The position numbers and the translations under genes were made by a program. From assembly GCA_963665215.2 (NCBI GenBank), contig CAXXWW010000014.1, positions 284,858 to 348,857 on the forward strand: 64,000 nucleotides of DNA, in the 5' to 3' direction. This DNA comes from G963665215 sp963665215 (GTDB lineage Bacteria > Chloroflexota > Dehalococcoidia > Lucifugimonadales > CAUZJF01). The stretch's first letter is position 1, and every line of letters begins with the position of its first letter. Of this stretch, positions 17,814 to 25,835 are shown one piece after another. Below the pieces are notes generated by a model. It had not been told where the DNA came from. It saw nothing but the letters and a program-made list of their open reading frames with translations, and ran no database searches.

Positions 17814-19170
17814 ACCCGAATCCACCCGTCAGAGGCGGCAAGAACTGGGATAATGGTTTTGTCGGAAAAGGAGCACCCTGCTGCCACGCAACCACCCCGA
17901 ATCCAAATCACCTTCGACGACCGCCGCTTGGTGGCCAATGCCGGGCTGCTCCTTCCGGCCACCCTGGCGCGGCACCTCGCCTGTCCGAACTCGTCCGGCA
18001 GCGCCTCGACCTGGGCGATGCGGGCGAACACGAGCGACGATGACGCTGGTGGCCTAGCGACTGCATTGACGACGCCGATGTGTTCGGCCTGCACCCTGGG
18101 CGGCACGGTCAAGGCGCCATCCACCCTGCGCAGCTTCCGGTGGGGCCACGTCCGTCAACTCGACCGGGTGAAGTTGCTGGCCCGGGCTTGGCAGGCCGGG
18201 GCGGGACCCGGCGACGGGCCCCTGACCATTGACCTGGACTCCACCATCTGCGAGACCTACGGACTGGCCAAGGAGGGCGCCCGCCACCACGGCTATACCG
18301 GCAAGCGGGGCTACCACCCGCTGCTGGCCATCGCCGCCGGCACCGGAGACGTGCTGATGTCCCGGCTGCGCGAGGGCCGGGCCAACACCGCCCGCGGCGC
18401 CGCCCACTTCCTGCGGGAGACGGTGGGACGGGTGCGCTACGCCGGGGCAACGGACGACTCACGCTACGGGCCGACAGCGGGTTCTACACTCATGGCGTGG
18501 TATCCGTCTGCCGCAAGATGGATGTCCGCTTCTCCATCACCATCCGCCAGCACAAAAGCCTGCACAATCTCATCGAGGCGATACCCGAAGATGCCTGGAC
18601 GCCGATTCCTTACTGGATGGACGGCGCCGCCGATGTGGCCGAGACCACCTGCACCCCCTTCCAGGCCGAGGCGGACGCCGCGCCGGTACGGCTCATCGTC
18701 CGGCGGGTGAAGCCGACGCCCGGTTCCCAACTGACCCTCTTCGCCTATCATGGCTTCATCACCGACCGGGACGGGGAGTTGCTCGAACTGGAGGCTGACC
18801 ATCGCCGCCACGCCGAGATCGAGAATGCCATACGCGACCTCAAGTACGGCGTCGGGCTGAACCATCTCCCCTCGGGCCGCTTCGCCGCCAACGGCGCCTG
18901 GCTGGCCGTCCAGACGATGGCCCACAACCTGGCCCGCTGGACGGCGCGGATCGGTCTGGGAGAGCGGATAGCCACCACCAAGACCCTCCGGCGGCGGTTC
19001 TTCTCCCTGGCCGGACGGCTCACCCGCTCGGCACGCCGGTTGACCCTGCATCTTCCGGATCGCTGGCCTTGGGCTGAGAAGTTCAGCCGCGCCTTGGCCC
19101 GGCTGCGAGCCATTCCACTCCCGGCCTGACGGCACCGTCGGCGACCGACCCACCCACCGGACAACCGAAG
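17814..19170 (+). mobile_element. IS-A, copy 3, damaged and right-truncated
   Basis: The left end (CTAA at 17810-17813, then A plus CCCGAATCCACC) follows the same pattern as the intact copies. The sequence matches copy 1 up to 19170. It then stops about 230 bp before the right inverted repeat and passes abruptly into IS-B sequence. The first 370 bp contain many small deletions, while 18180-19170 is almost identical to copy 1. Confidence 0.85.
17853..19129 (+). pseudogene. IS-A transposase, copy 3 (frame-broken)
   Basis: The N-terminal half suffers repeated small deletions and frame changes. The C-terminal part from about 18497 (VSVCRKMDVRFSITIRQHK) is nearly identical to copy 1, except for a small deletion where copy 1 has AKYSYHG. 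The start codon region is lost. Not functional. Confidence 0.88.
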
Positions 19171-19231
19171 TATTACAAGGAAACATCCGGCACCTGCTGA
19201 AGCGGCCCGTGGGCAGGCCGCCTAAAGCCTG

Positions 19232-19250
19232 CCCTGAGCCTGTCGAAGGG
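19232..19250. repeat. Dispersed palindromic repeat inside transposase (CPEPVEG type)
   Basis: CCCTGAGCCTGTCGAAGGG inserted in the IS-B coding sequence, translated as PEPVEG. The same core recurs at 50346-50366 and 54136-54154. It is a small mobile palindrome, and it keeps the reading frame here. Confidence 0.65.
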
Positions 19251-19983
19251 AAGCCCGTAGTCCGGTATCACGACTTCGTTTACCAGGCCCAGAGCTGGGA
19301 CATTCCCCGGCGTGTGGTCGCCAAGGTGGAGTGGCGCCAGGGTGAGCTATTCCCGAGGGTCGGGTTCGTCGTCACCAACCTCAACCTACCGCCGGCAGGC
19401 GTAACCCACTTCTACAACGGGCGGGGCACGGCCGAGCAGTGGATCAAGGAAGGTAAATACGCCCTGAACTGGACGCGGCTCTCGTGTCACAGGTTCGTTG
19501 CTAACCAGGTGAGGCTGTGGCTGTTTGTGCTGGCCTACAACCTGGGCAACTTCATGAGAAGGCTGACTTTGCCAGAGTCAGTGAAACACTGGTCACTGCG
19601 AAGCGTGCAGACCAAGCTCATCAAGATGGGTGGACGTCTGGTGCGGCATGCCAGGAGGTTGGTGTTTCAGCTTGCTGAGGTGGCAGTGTCCCGGGAGGTA
19701 TTCCGGCAAGTGTTGGAGCGTATCGCCGGGCTCCATCCAGCACCAGGGTAGCGATTATCCTTGAGGTCATCAGAGGTGAAGAGAGGCAACCAAGGGCGAG
19801 GTGCGCGCCCGGAGGAGTTTGAAGGGAGTGCAAACGTGGTGAAAGCCACCTCCGCTGCCTGGGGCCGCTAACTCACCACGCCGAGAGATGGTTTTGTGAG
19901 CTTGATTGGATGGTTGACTGAGGTGGTCTCGTTTGTCTGAACAGCGCTGCCCGGTTTGATAAGTGGAATCGCGCTGCCGTGCG

Positions 19984-20811
19984 TTAGGCCGCCGCGGGCT
20001 CGGCAGGCGCTCTGTCAAAGAACTGGTCCGGCGTCATTCCCCCAAGGCTCGAATGGGGCCGTCCGGCATTGTAAAACTCGAAGTACCGCCCGAGTCCAGT
20101 TCTGGCTTCCGGGACCGATTCGTAGGCTCTCAGGTACACCTCCTCGTACTTGACGCTCTTCCACAGCCGTTCGACGAACACATTATCCTTCCAGCTTCCC
20201 TTCCCGTCCATACTGATCTGGATCTCACTGGCTTTCAGCAGGCCGGTGAAGGCATCACTTGTGAACTGGCTTCCCTGATCTGTGTTGAATATCTCCGGCG
20301 CGCCGTGGCGTCCCAGGGATTCTTCGAGCGCCTCCACGCAGAAGTCTGTGTCCATTGTGACCGATACCCGCCAGGCCAGCACCTTGCGGCTATGCCAGTC
20401 CATCACTGCGGCTAGGTACACGAACCCCCTGGCCATCGGAATGTACGTGATATCCATTGCCCACACCTGGTTGGGCCTGCTCACCTCAAGCCCGCGCAGC
20501 AGGTACGGATACACCGTATGGCCGGGCCGTCGCCGGCTGGTGTTGGGCTTGCGGTACAGCGCCTCGATGCCCATCCGCCGCATCAGTGTGGCGATGTGTC
20601 TACGCCCGGAGGAGAGTCCCTCCTGGCGGAGCAGGCCTCGCATCATCCTACTGCCTGCAAACGGATACTCAAGGTGCAGCTCATCGATGCGGCGCATCAG
20701 TCCGAGACCGGCTTCGCCCACCGGCCGTGGCCGGTAGTAGATGCTCCCGCGGCTGATGCCCACTGCCTTTGCCTGGCGGGCGAGAGGCAGCTTGTGATCG
20801 CGGTCGATCAT
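19984..20811 (-). CDS. IS3-family transposase OrfB (integrase domain)
   Basis: A 275-residue DDE integrase-type protein. Catalytic positions are visible in WAMDITYIPMARGF (Asp), IFNTDQGSQFTS (Asp) and DNVFVERLWKSVKYEEVY (Glu). The C-terminus has YNAGRPHSSLGGMTP, a standard IS3 motif. It overlaps orfA by 4 bp and is normally made as an OrfAB fusion by frameshifting. Confidence 0.93.
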   Translation of the reverse strand: MIDRDHKLPLARQAKAVGISRGSIYYRPRPVGEAGLGLMRRIDELHLEYPFAGSRMMRGLLRQEGLSSGRRHIATLMRRMGIEALYRKPNTSRRRPGHTVYPYLLRGLEVSRPNQVWAMDITYIPMARGFVYLAAVMDWHSRKVLAWRVSVTMDTDFCVEALEESLGRHGAPEIFNTDQGSQFTSDAFTGLLKASEIQISMDGKGSWKDNVFVERLWKSVKYEEVYLRAYESVPEARTGLGRYFEFYNAGRPHSSLGGMTPDQFFDRAPAEPAAA

Positions 20812-21113
20812 CGCCTTGCGCCCGGCAATCCCGCCTTCGTGAGCGCGGCCTCTAAAAAATCGTTCTCCAACGCAAGCTCACCGATCTTAGCGTGAAGGAC
20901 CTTCATATCTACCGGCTTTTCAGCCTGCCCTGTCCCGGCCCCAAATAACCGCGCCGCCCGATCCAGCAACTGGGTCTTCCATTGCGTGATCTGGTTCGGG
21001 TGCACATCGAACTGGCTTGCCAGCTCCGAAAGTGTCCGGTCGCCGCGCACTGCGGCAAGAGCCACCTTCGCCTTAAACTCTGCCGAGTGGTTACGGCGGG
21101 GTCGTCTGCTCAT
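20808..21113 (-). CDS. IS3-family OrfA (helix-turn-helix)
   Basis: A 101-residue protein with the N-terminal homeodomain-like HTH region (SAEFKAKVALAAVRGDRTLS and QFDVHPNQITQWK). It ends with the leucine-zipper part KIGELALENDFLEAAL. On the coding strand a run of six T lies in the ENDFLE codons. This could serve as the slippery region for the OrfAB fusion, but it is not the usual A6G heptamer. Confidence 0.9.
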   Translation of the reverse strand: MSRRPRRNHSAEFKAKVALAAVRGDRTLSELASQFDVHPNQITQWKTQLLDRAARLFGAGTGQAEKPVDMKVLHAKIGELALENDFLEAALTKAGLPGARR

Positions 21114-21290
21114 CTCTCGCTCCTGTCTCCGAGAACACTATCATGCCCTCAATCAGGCAGCGATTCCACTTATCCCCCTGTTCAGATTTCCGGAGCCACT
21201 TCTGACGGCATCCGTGACTGATACTACGATGGCTCTCGTCGAGGATGGTGCGTTGCTTGGACCCAGGCAGCTTGATATGGGTAATTCCGG

Positions 21291-21640
21291 TTGAAGACTA
21301 AAGCCGCTATCCAGACTGCTCATGGTCGGCCTTTGCCGGTAGACGAGATAGAGATCTCGGCCCCCGGGCCGGACAGGTCATGCTCAAGCTCTTCTCTGGC
21401 ATGCCACTCGGGCCTCCACCTGGTGGGTGACCCTGGGCTCCCTAGACCCCTGGTGTACGCCATCGCGGAGATCACGGACGGAGGCGTGGACTTCGCCTTC
21501 AACGCCATCGTTGCACGCGAAACGAACGAGCAGATCCTACCAGCGACGCGAGGAGGGGAACCCGGCCGCGACGGCTATGGCGGCACGGCCATTTTGGTGG
21601 GCGTTCCTGGGGAGGAGATGATCCTGAACCCGCGCCATTT
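21291..21640 (+). pseudogene. Zinc-type alcohol dehydrogenase, internally deleted and frameshifted
   Basis: The N-terminus reads KTKAAIQTAHGRPLPVDEIE, then after frame changes CHSGLHLVGDPGLPRPLV, the zinc-binding region. It jumps directly to DGGVDFAFNAI and TAILVGVPGEEMILNPR from the coenzyme domain. About half the protein is missing. Not functional. Confidence 0.65.
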
Positions 21641-21649
21641 CTTGTATCA

Positions 21650-21756
21650 GCATCGCCAACGCCGCGCTTTTCCTCGTTTCCGACGAGGCCTCTTTCATCA
21701 ACGGCCAGACCGTCGCCGTTGACGGTGGGAGCATCGCAGGCACAGCCTTGTACTAG
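21650..21756 (+). pseudogene. C-terminal scrap of a short-chain dehydrogenase (SDR)
   Basis: The frame reads IANAALFLVSDEASFINGQT and VAVDGGSIAGTALY before TAG 21754-21756. This is the standard C-terminus of classical SDR enzymes. It abuts the alcohol dehydrogenase remnant, indicating a deletion that joined two unrelated dehydrogenase genes. Confidence 0.75.
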
Positions 21757-21942
21757 AGGGCCTCTCGGCAGTCCCGCATGAAGTCTTCTGCCAATGCCTG
21801 ATTCCCGAAAGATCCTGCATAATGGCGGGGACGATCACCGTGGGCTGGATCACATCCGGGTAGGGTGACCGGTTTCGCTGCTTAGCGTAGACTGAAACCG
21901 GGGAGCAGAGTCCGATCATCCCGAGTCCCTGAGGAGTAGAGC

Positions 21943-23556
21943 GTGCCACGAATGACCGGCGGACAGGCAGCTGTTCAGGCCCTGGTCAACGAGGGCGTCC
22001 GGACTGTTTTCGGCATACCCGGCATTCACGGGCTGGCCCTTTTCGATGCCTTGCATGACGCCCCGGAGGTCCAACGCATCACAACGCGCCACGAGCAGAG
22101 CGCGGCGTACATGGCCGACGGCTACGCCCGCGCCAGCGGCCAGGTCGGCGTCTGCCTGACCTCGACCGGGCCGGGGGCCATCAACAGCCTGGCCGCGATG
22201 GGTACGGCCTATGCCGATTCCATCCCCATTCTGAATATCTTCACGCAGGTCCCTTTCACGGCCGTCGGAAGGGGCAAAGGTTACCTCCACGAGGTCCGAG
22301 ACCAGAGGAGCATGTTCTCGGAAGTCACAGGATGGACTGCCAGCGCTAGCGACGTGACAGCCATCCCCTCGCTGGTCCACGAGGCCATGGCTCGAATGCG
22401 GAGTGGCCGTGCAAGACCGACCGCCATAGAGATGCCCAAAGACGTGTTGGACGCCACTGGCGATGTGTCCTTTCTGCGCCCCGATCAACCCGATCGACAG
22501 GGGGGCGAGGCCGATCACGTGGTCGCGGCGGCGAATGTGCTTCGGAAGTCGCGACGGCCAGTGATATGGGCTGGTGGCGGAGTCCTGGCCAGCGGAGCAC
22601 CGAGAGAACTTACGCAGCTTGCGGAGGCGCTGGGAGCGCCGGTGATGACCTCGGTCATGGGCAAGGGGGCCATAGCCGCCGACCATCCGCTACACCTGGG
22701 GAGTCAGGGACTGCTAAGCCCGGTCCAGGAGTATCTGGATAGCTGCGACGTCATGCTGGCCATAGGCACGCGGTTCACGGAGATCGACACCGCCGCATGG
22801 ACCTTGCGGCTGCCCGAGGAGCTGATACACATCGACCTGGACCCGGCTGAGATTGGTCGGAACTACCCGGCCAGTCACTCCGTGGTCGGGGACGCGAAGC
22901 TGGTGTTGGGGCAGCTGCTGGAGATCGTCGGCGAGAGCTCGACCGCACCGCCTGGCCGGGCGCAGGAGGTGGCCCAGGTAAGGGATCAGGTCAGGCAAAA
23001 TCTCCTGGACCGCTCCCCCGAGGGGGTCCACCTCATCGACCAGATAAGGTCCGCGGTCCCTAGCGGCGCCATTTTCGCCAACGACGTGTGCACTCCCGCG
23101 TACTGGGGATGGATGCTCCTGGAGGTCGACCGGCCCCGTACCTACATCTATCCGTGGGGCTTCGGCACATTGGGAGCGGGGCTGCCTCTGTCGATGGGCG
23201 CAAAAGTCGCCCGTCCCGACAGCAAGGTGCTGGCCATCTGCGGCGACGGCGGCTTCCTCTATACGGCGATGGAGTTGGCCACGGCGGCGCAGTTTGGCAT
23301 CAACGTCGTCGCACTGGTAGTCAACGACAACCGGTTCGGAATCCTGGAGCCGCAGCAGATGACACGCTTCGGCCGCACGACGATGACCGACCTGACGAAC
23401 CCCCGATTTGCGTCACTGGCGAAGTCGTTCGGAGCGCATGGTGTGACAATCGACAGCGTCGAAGAGGTCGGCCCGGCGCTACGCGATGCCTTTGCGGCCA
23501 AACGCCCAGCCGTCATCGAGCTACAGACGGTCCTGCCTCACCCTTTCGAGTGGTAG
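21943..23556 (+). CDS. Thiamine-diphosphate-dependent enzyme, acetolactate synthase-like
   Basis: A 537-residue three-domain TPP enzyme. The N-terminal PYR domain carries the activating glutamate E51 in TTRHEQSAAYMADGYARASG. The C-terminal PP domain has the TPP/Mg motif GDGGFLYTAMELATAAQFGI from about residue 433, ending in VVNDN. It belongs to the IlvB / benzoylformate decarboxylase superfamily and could be a 2-oxoacid decarboxylase, carboligase or oxalyl-type enzyme. No small regulatory subunit gene (ilvN) lies beside it, so branched-chain amino acid synthesis is less likely. It follows the dehydrogenase remnants and precedes an Ldh2-family dehydrogenase. Confidence 0.85.
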   Translation: MPRMTGGQAAVQALVNEGVRTVFGIPGIHGLALFDALHDAPEVQRITTRHEQSAAYMADGYARASGQVGVCLTSTGPGAINSLAAMGTAYADSIPILNIFTQVPFTAVGRGKGYLHEVRDQRSMFSEVTGWTASASDVTAIPSLVHEAMARMRSGRARPTAIEMPKDVLDATGDVSFLRPDQPDRQGGEADHVVAAANVLRKSRRPVIWAGGGVLASGAPRELTQLAEALGAPVMTSVMGKGAIAADHPLHLGSQGLLSPVQEYLDSCDVMLAIGTRFTEIDTAAWTLRLPEELIHIDLDPAEIGRNYPASHSVVGDAKLVLGQLLEIVGESSTAPPGRAQEVAQVRDQVRQNLLDRSPEGVHLIDQIRSAVPSGAIFANDVCTPAYWGWMLLEVDRPRTYIYPWGFGTLGAGLPLSMGAKVARPDSKVLAICGDGGFLYTAMELATAAQFGINVVALVVNDNRFGILEPQQMTRFGRTTMTDLTNPRFASLAKSFGAHGVTIDSVEEVGPALRDAFAAKRPAVIELQTVLPHPFEW

Positions 23557-23571
23557 GGCATCAGGGGGGCC

Positions 23572-23715
23572 CTAGACGACCCCCTGGTAACTGAGCCTGG
23601 CGATGTCGGAGTCTTCCATGCCCGGCAGATCGGCGCAGACCTCCGCGGTGTGCTGGCCCGGAAGCGGGGCCGGCTCCATCTCGAGGACGCGGGTAGTTGT
23701 GGCCGGCGAGAGCAC
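23572..23715 (-). pseudogene. C-terminal remnant of a family III (CaiB/BaiF) CoA-transferase
   Basis: The last 45 codons read VLEMEPAPLPGQHTAEVCAD and then DSDIARLSYQGVV before the stop at 23574-23572. This matches the conserved end of formyl-CoA/CaiB-type transferases (PAPxLGQHT). No upstream part is present. Confidence 0.65.
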
Positions 23716-24034
23716 TACTATAGAATTAGGCGTGTCAGAGTACGTAGCGCGTAGGGTGGGAAGAACCCCATGCTGGTGTGCCGTTGGGGGTGGATGTAGA
23801 CGCCGATCCCTCGAACTCCGTCTACCTACGAATCTGTAACGCCGTGGCGAGACTGCCCCTATGGCTGATGATTCTGTTTGTGAGTATCGTTGGGCATCGG
23901 TTGGTACGATGCGGGTGTCCATTATTGACGCGACGCGTCGAGGCATCGTTCCACACAGAATAGGCCACACAAGATCAAGGGGCCGGCCGGTGAAGCCTGG
24001 AAGATCAAGGATGTGAGCCGACGGGAGGAGTTTG
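23716..24034. other. Intergenic, no gene seen
   Basis: It contains GGGTGGGAAGAACCC near 23755. This short repeat recurs near 48015 and in variant form near 54218. No coding content was recognised. Confidence 0.5.
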
Positions 24035-25078
24035 TTGCACCAAATCACTGCCGAAAAACTGCACACTTTAGTCCGAAGGATACTTCTGGCCGCCGGAGCG
24101 GACGAGCGGAACGCCGATCGAGTGGCTGAAGCCCTCGTCTCGTCTAATCTTAGCGGCGTCGACACACACGGCGTTTTCCATCTGCCTCGCTACGTTAACG
24201 AGATCCGCGAGGGAACCCTCGTTCCAACTGGATGGCCCGAAATAGTTCGAGAGACTCGGTCGACCGCATTGATAACCGGCAACTGGACTTTCGGCCACGT
24301 GGTCGCCAAATACGCAATGGAAGTAGCTATTAAAAAGGCTTCGGCCCAGAGCGTGGCCGTTGTTAGCTTCGTTCGGGCAACACATATTGGCCGGCTGGGT
24401 GAATACGCGGAGATGGCAGCATCTAACGGGATGATTTCGCTCGTGTGGGCATCGGGGTACGGGGAGGAGACTCCGGCGGCCGTGCCTTTTGGGGGCCGGG
24501 TGCCCGTGTTGCATACCAATCCCATTGCGATAGGTGTCCCCGGCGGACAGGAGCCCGCGATGGTCGCCGATTTCGCCACCACCACAATCGCGGGCTCGAA
24601 GGTGAGAATCGCCCACAACAGGGGACAGCAGGCGCCCCCGGGCTCCCTGGTCGACAGGGAGGGAAAACCGACTACCGACCCGTCGGGATGGCCAGAAGAG
24701 GGTGGCCTATTGCCGTTCGGCGCGCATAAGGGGTACGCGATCATGCTGGCCAATGAGTTTCTCGGCAGGGTCCTTTCGGGTGCCGACGCCTTTGCTGAGC
24801 TCCATCGCGGAGGGCCTGTGTTGCGCCACCAGGGAGTGACCCTTGTCGTTCTCAAGGCGGACCTCTTTCAGCCTTTTGCGGAGTTTGCGAGTCGGGCCGA
24901 TGAGTTGCAGCGTCGGATGAGGGCAGTACCTCCCGCCGCCGGATTCGAAGAAGTACTGGTCCCCGGTGACTTAGAGAACCGGGCGCGTGTTACCCGAAAA
25001 CGCGACGGCATTCCCATTGCCGACGACGTCTGGAGTTCACTTACCGATCTAGCGGTGTCGTTGGACGTGGCTGAGTGA
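24035..25078 (+). CDS. Malate/L-lactate dehydrogenase (Ldh2) family oxidoreductase
   Basis: About 347 residues. Members reduce or oxidise 2-hydroxy/2-oxo acids with NAD(P) using a fold unlike classical LDH (MdhA, ComC, YlbC, ureidoglycolate dehydrogenase). Diagnostic segments are SNLSGVDTHGVFHLPRYV, VSFVRATHIGRLGEYAEMA with the active-site His, the substrate-binding VLHTNPIAIGVPG and LLPFGAHKGYAIMLANEFL. The start is uncertain because two TTG codons lie at 24032 and 24035. The second has the better spacing from GGGAGG. Confidence 0.88.
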   Translation: MHQITAEKLHTLVRRILLAAGADERNADRVAEALVSSNLSGVDTHGVFHLPRYVNEIREGTLVPTGWPEIVRETRSTALITGNWTFGHVVAKYAMEVAIKKASAQSVAVVSFVRATHIGRLGEYAEMAASNGMISLVWASGYGEETPAAVPFGGRVPVLHTNPIAIGVPGGQEPAMVADFATTTIAGSKVRIAHNRGQQAPPGSLVDREGKPTTDPSGWPEEGGLLPFGAHKGYAIMLANEFLGRVLSGADAFAELHRGGPVLRHQGVTLVVLKADLFQPFAEFASRADELQRRMRAVPPAAGFEEVLVPGDLENRARVTRKRDGIPIADDVWSSLTDLAVSLDVAE

Positions 25079-25082
25079 CAGC

Positions 25083-25217
25083 GTGCCGCTGCTAGTCGCG
25101 CACGAGTTCGCCCACGTCAACCCCGGCAGCGAGGCCTCTGAGAGGGACACTGATCAACGGGTCAAGGAATGGGGATTTGAGCCGCACTATCCAAAAGACG
25201 GATATGAAGGTGTTTAG
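25083..25217 (+). CDS. Small 44-residue protein with HEFAH motif
   Basis: A GTG-initiated frame starting 5 bp after the Ldh2 gene, with the zinc-peptidase-like motif HEFAHV near its N-terminus. It ends SERDTDQRVKEWGFEPHYP and then a stop. This resembles the metal-binding helix of small metallopeptidase-like proteins. It is too short to be an enzyme alone and may be a remnant or a small orphan. Confidence 0.35.
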   Translation: MPLLVAHEFAHVNPGSEASERDTDQRVKEWGFEPHYPKDGYEGV

Positions 25218-25324
25218 CATGGCGAAGGCGGGTCATATACACTTAGTCGAGATCGAACTTCCGGGTAGCGAGCAACAGTCTCCGGGCGCCTAGCGGGAGA
25301 CCGGAAGAGACTCAAGGGGAGGTC

Positions 25325-25468
25325 ATGATGCAAGCCTACTGTTTGAAGTGCCGGGCGTCGAGGGAGATAAGTAACCCGAAGGCGATCACCATGAAGAATG
25401 GGAGACCAGCCACGCAGGGCACGTGCCCTGTGTGTGGCACCAAGGTGTTCAGGATGGGGAAAGCCTAG
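25325..25468 (+). CDS. DUF5679-type small zinc-ribbon protein
   Basis: A 47-residue protein. An N-terminal CLKC and a C-terminal CPVC form a likely four-cysteine zinc ribbon, around TMKNGRPATQGT. It ends KVFRMGKA. The pattern matches small DUF5679 proteins common in Chloroflexota, whose function is unknown. AGGGGAGGTC lies just upstream of the double ATG. Confidence 0.8.
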   Translation: MMQAYCLKCRASREISNPKAITMKNGRPATQGTCPVCGTKVFRMGKA

Positions 25469-25835
25469 CGAGCGACTCGGAGTTACTCAACCCAGCACCC
25501 CCACTGGGCCATCAACAAAAGGAGGTACTTAGCGAGTACCCCTCTTTCGTATCTAATACGCTCCGCTGCCGGCGGCCCAAAAAATGGTTCCTTTGTTTGG
25601 AGCCGTGCGCCACCTGCACACTGTCACTGTGTTAGATTGGTATTCTCCGCGGCCTCTGTTTTGCTCTCCCCGGACTGGGACACGTCGGCTCATTTCCTTG
25701 GGTACTCTACCCTCAGTGCAAGAGCTCACGCCACCTAACCCTCTCGGTATTCTCACCACGATATGTGTCCCATTATCGCTGACGTTGTACAGTCAGTGTA
25801 ATAATATGCGAGGCATACGTACCCGGATTTCGCGG
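25469..25835. other. Intergenic, nothing recognised
   Basis: AT-richer than its surroundings. The small frames lack motifs or start sites. Confidence 0.5.

Larger units (their letters stand above)
14118..19751 (+). pseudogene. IS-B transposase, broken into four segments
   Basis: Segment 1 (14118-14577) gives the N-terminus MGESSDTPLKLQFDRRVRLD through MAQTSHQRVIL. Segment 2 (from 16309) continues DMDSSESPVHGQQEG, the first catalytic Asp, up to VVKRYQEK. Segment 3 (about 17695-17813) has remnants of the second Asp region (AFAKPEVYEYLESRDTGYAM in one frame) with a frame-breaking deletion. Segment 4 (19171-19751) holds GTAEQWIKEGKYALNW with the catalytic Glu and the C-terminus HARRLVFQLAEVAVSREVF. 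It is closely related to the intact IS-C transposase but cannot be functional. Confidence 0.88.
13961..19760 (+). mobile_element. IS1380-type element IS-B, copy A, carrying three nested insertions
   Basis: The left end CCCACATTTCCCAGAT matches the start of the second copy at 58180 and resembles the end of IS-C. The transposase reading frame appears in pieces at 14118-14577, 16309-16519, about 17695-17813 and about 19171-19751. They are separated by IS-C (14578-16308), IS110 (16520-17691) and a truncated IS-A (17814-19170). No right inverted repeat was found after 19751, so the right end is truncated. The order of insertion cannot be fully resolved, except that IS-C is absent from the other copy. 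Confidence 0.85.
19938..21184 (-). mobile_element. IS3-family element
   Basis: The ends share TGAACAG and GATAAGTGGAATCGC in inverted orientation (19938-19972 and about 21160-21184). The left end carries a short insertion between the two blocks. Two overlapping frames, orfA and orfB, are typical of IS3. I could not find a clear 3-4 bp target duplication. Confidence 0.82.
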
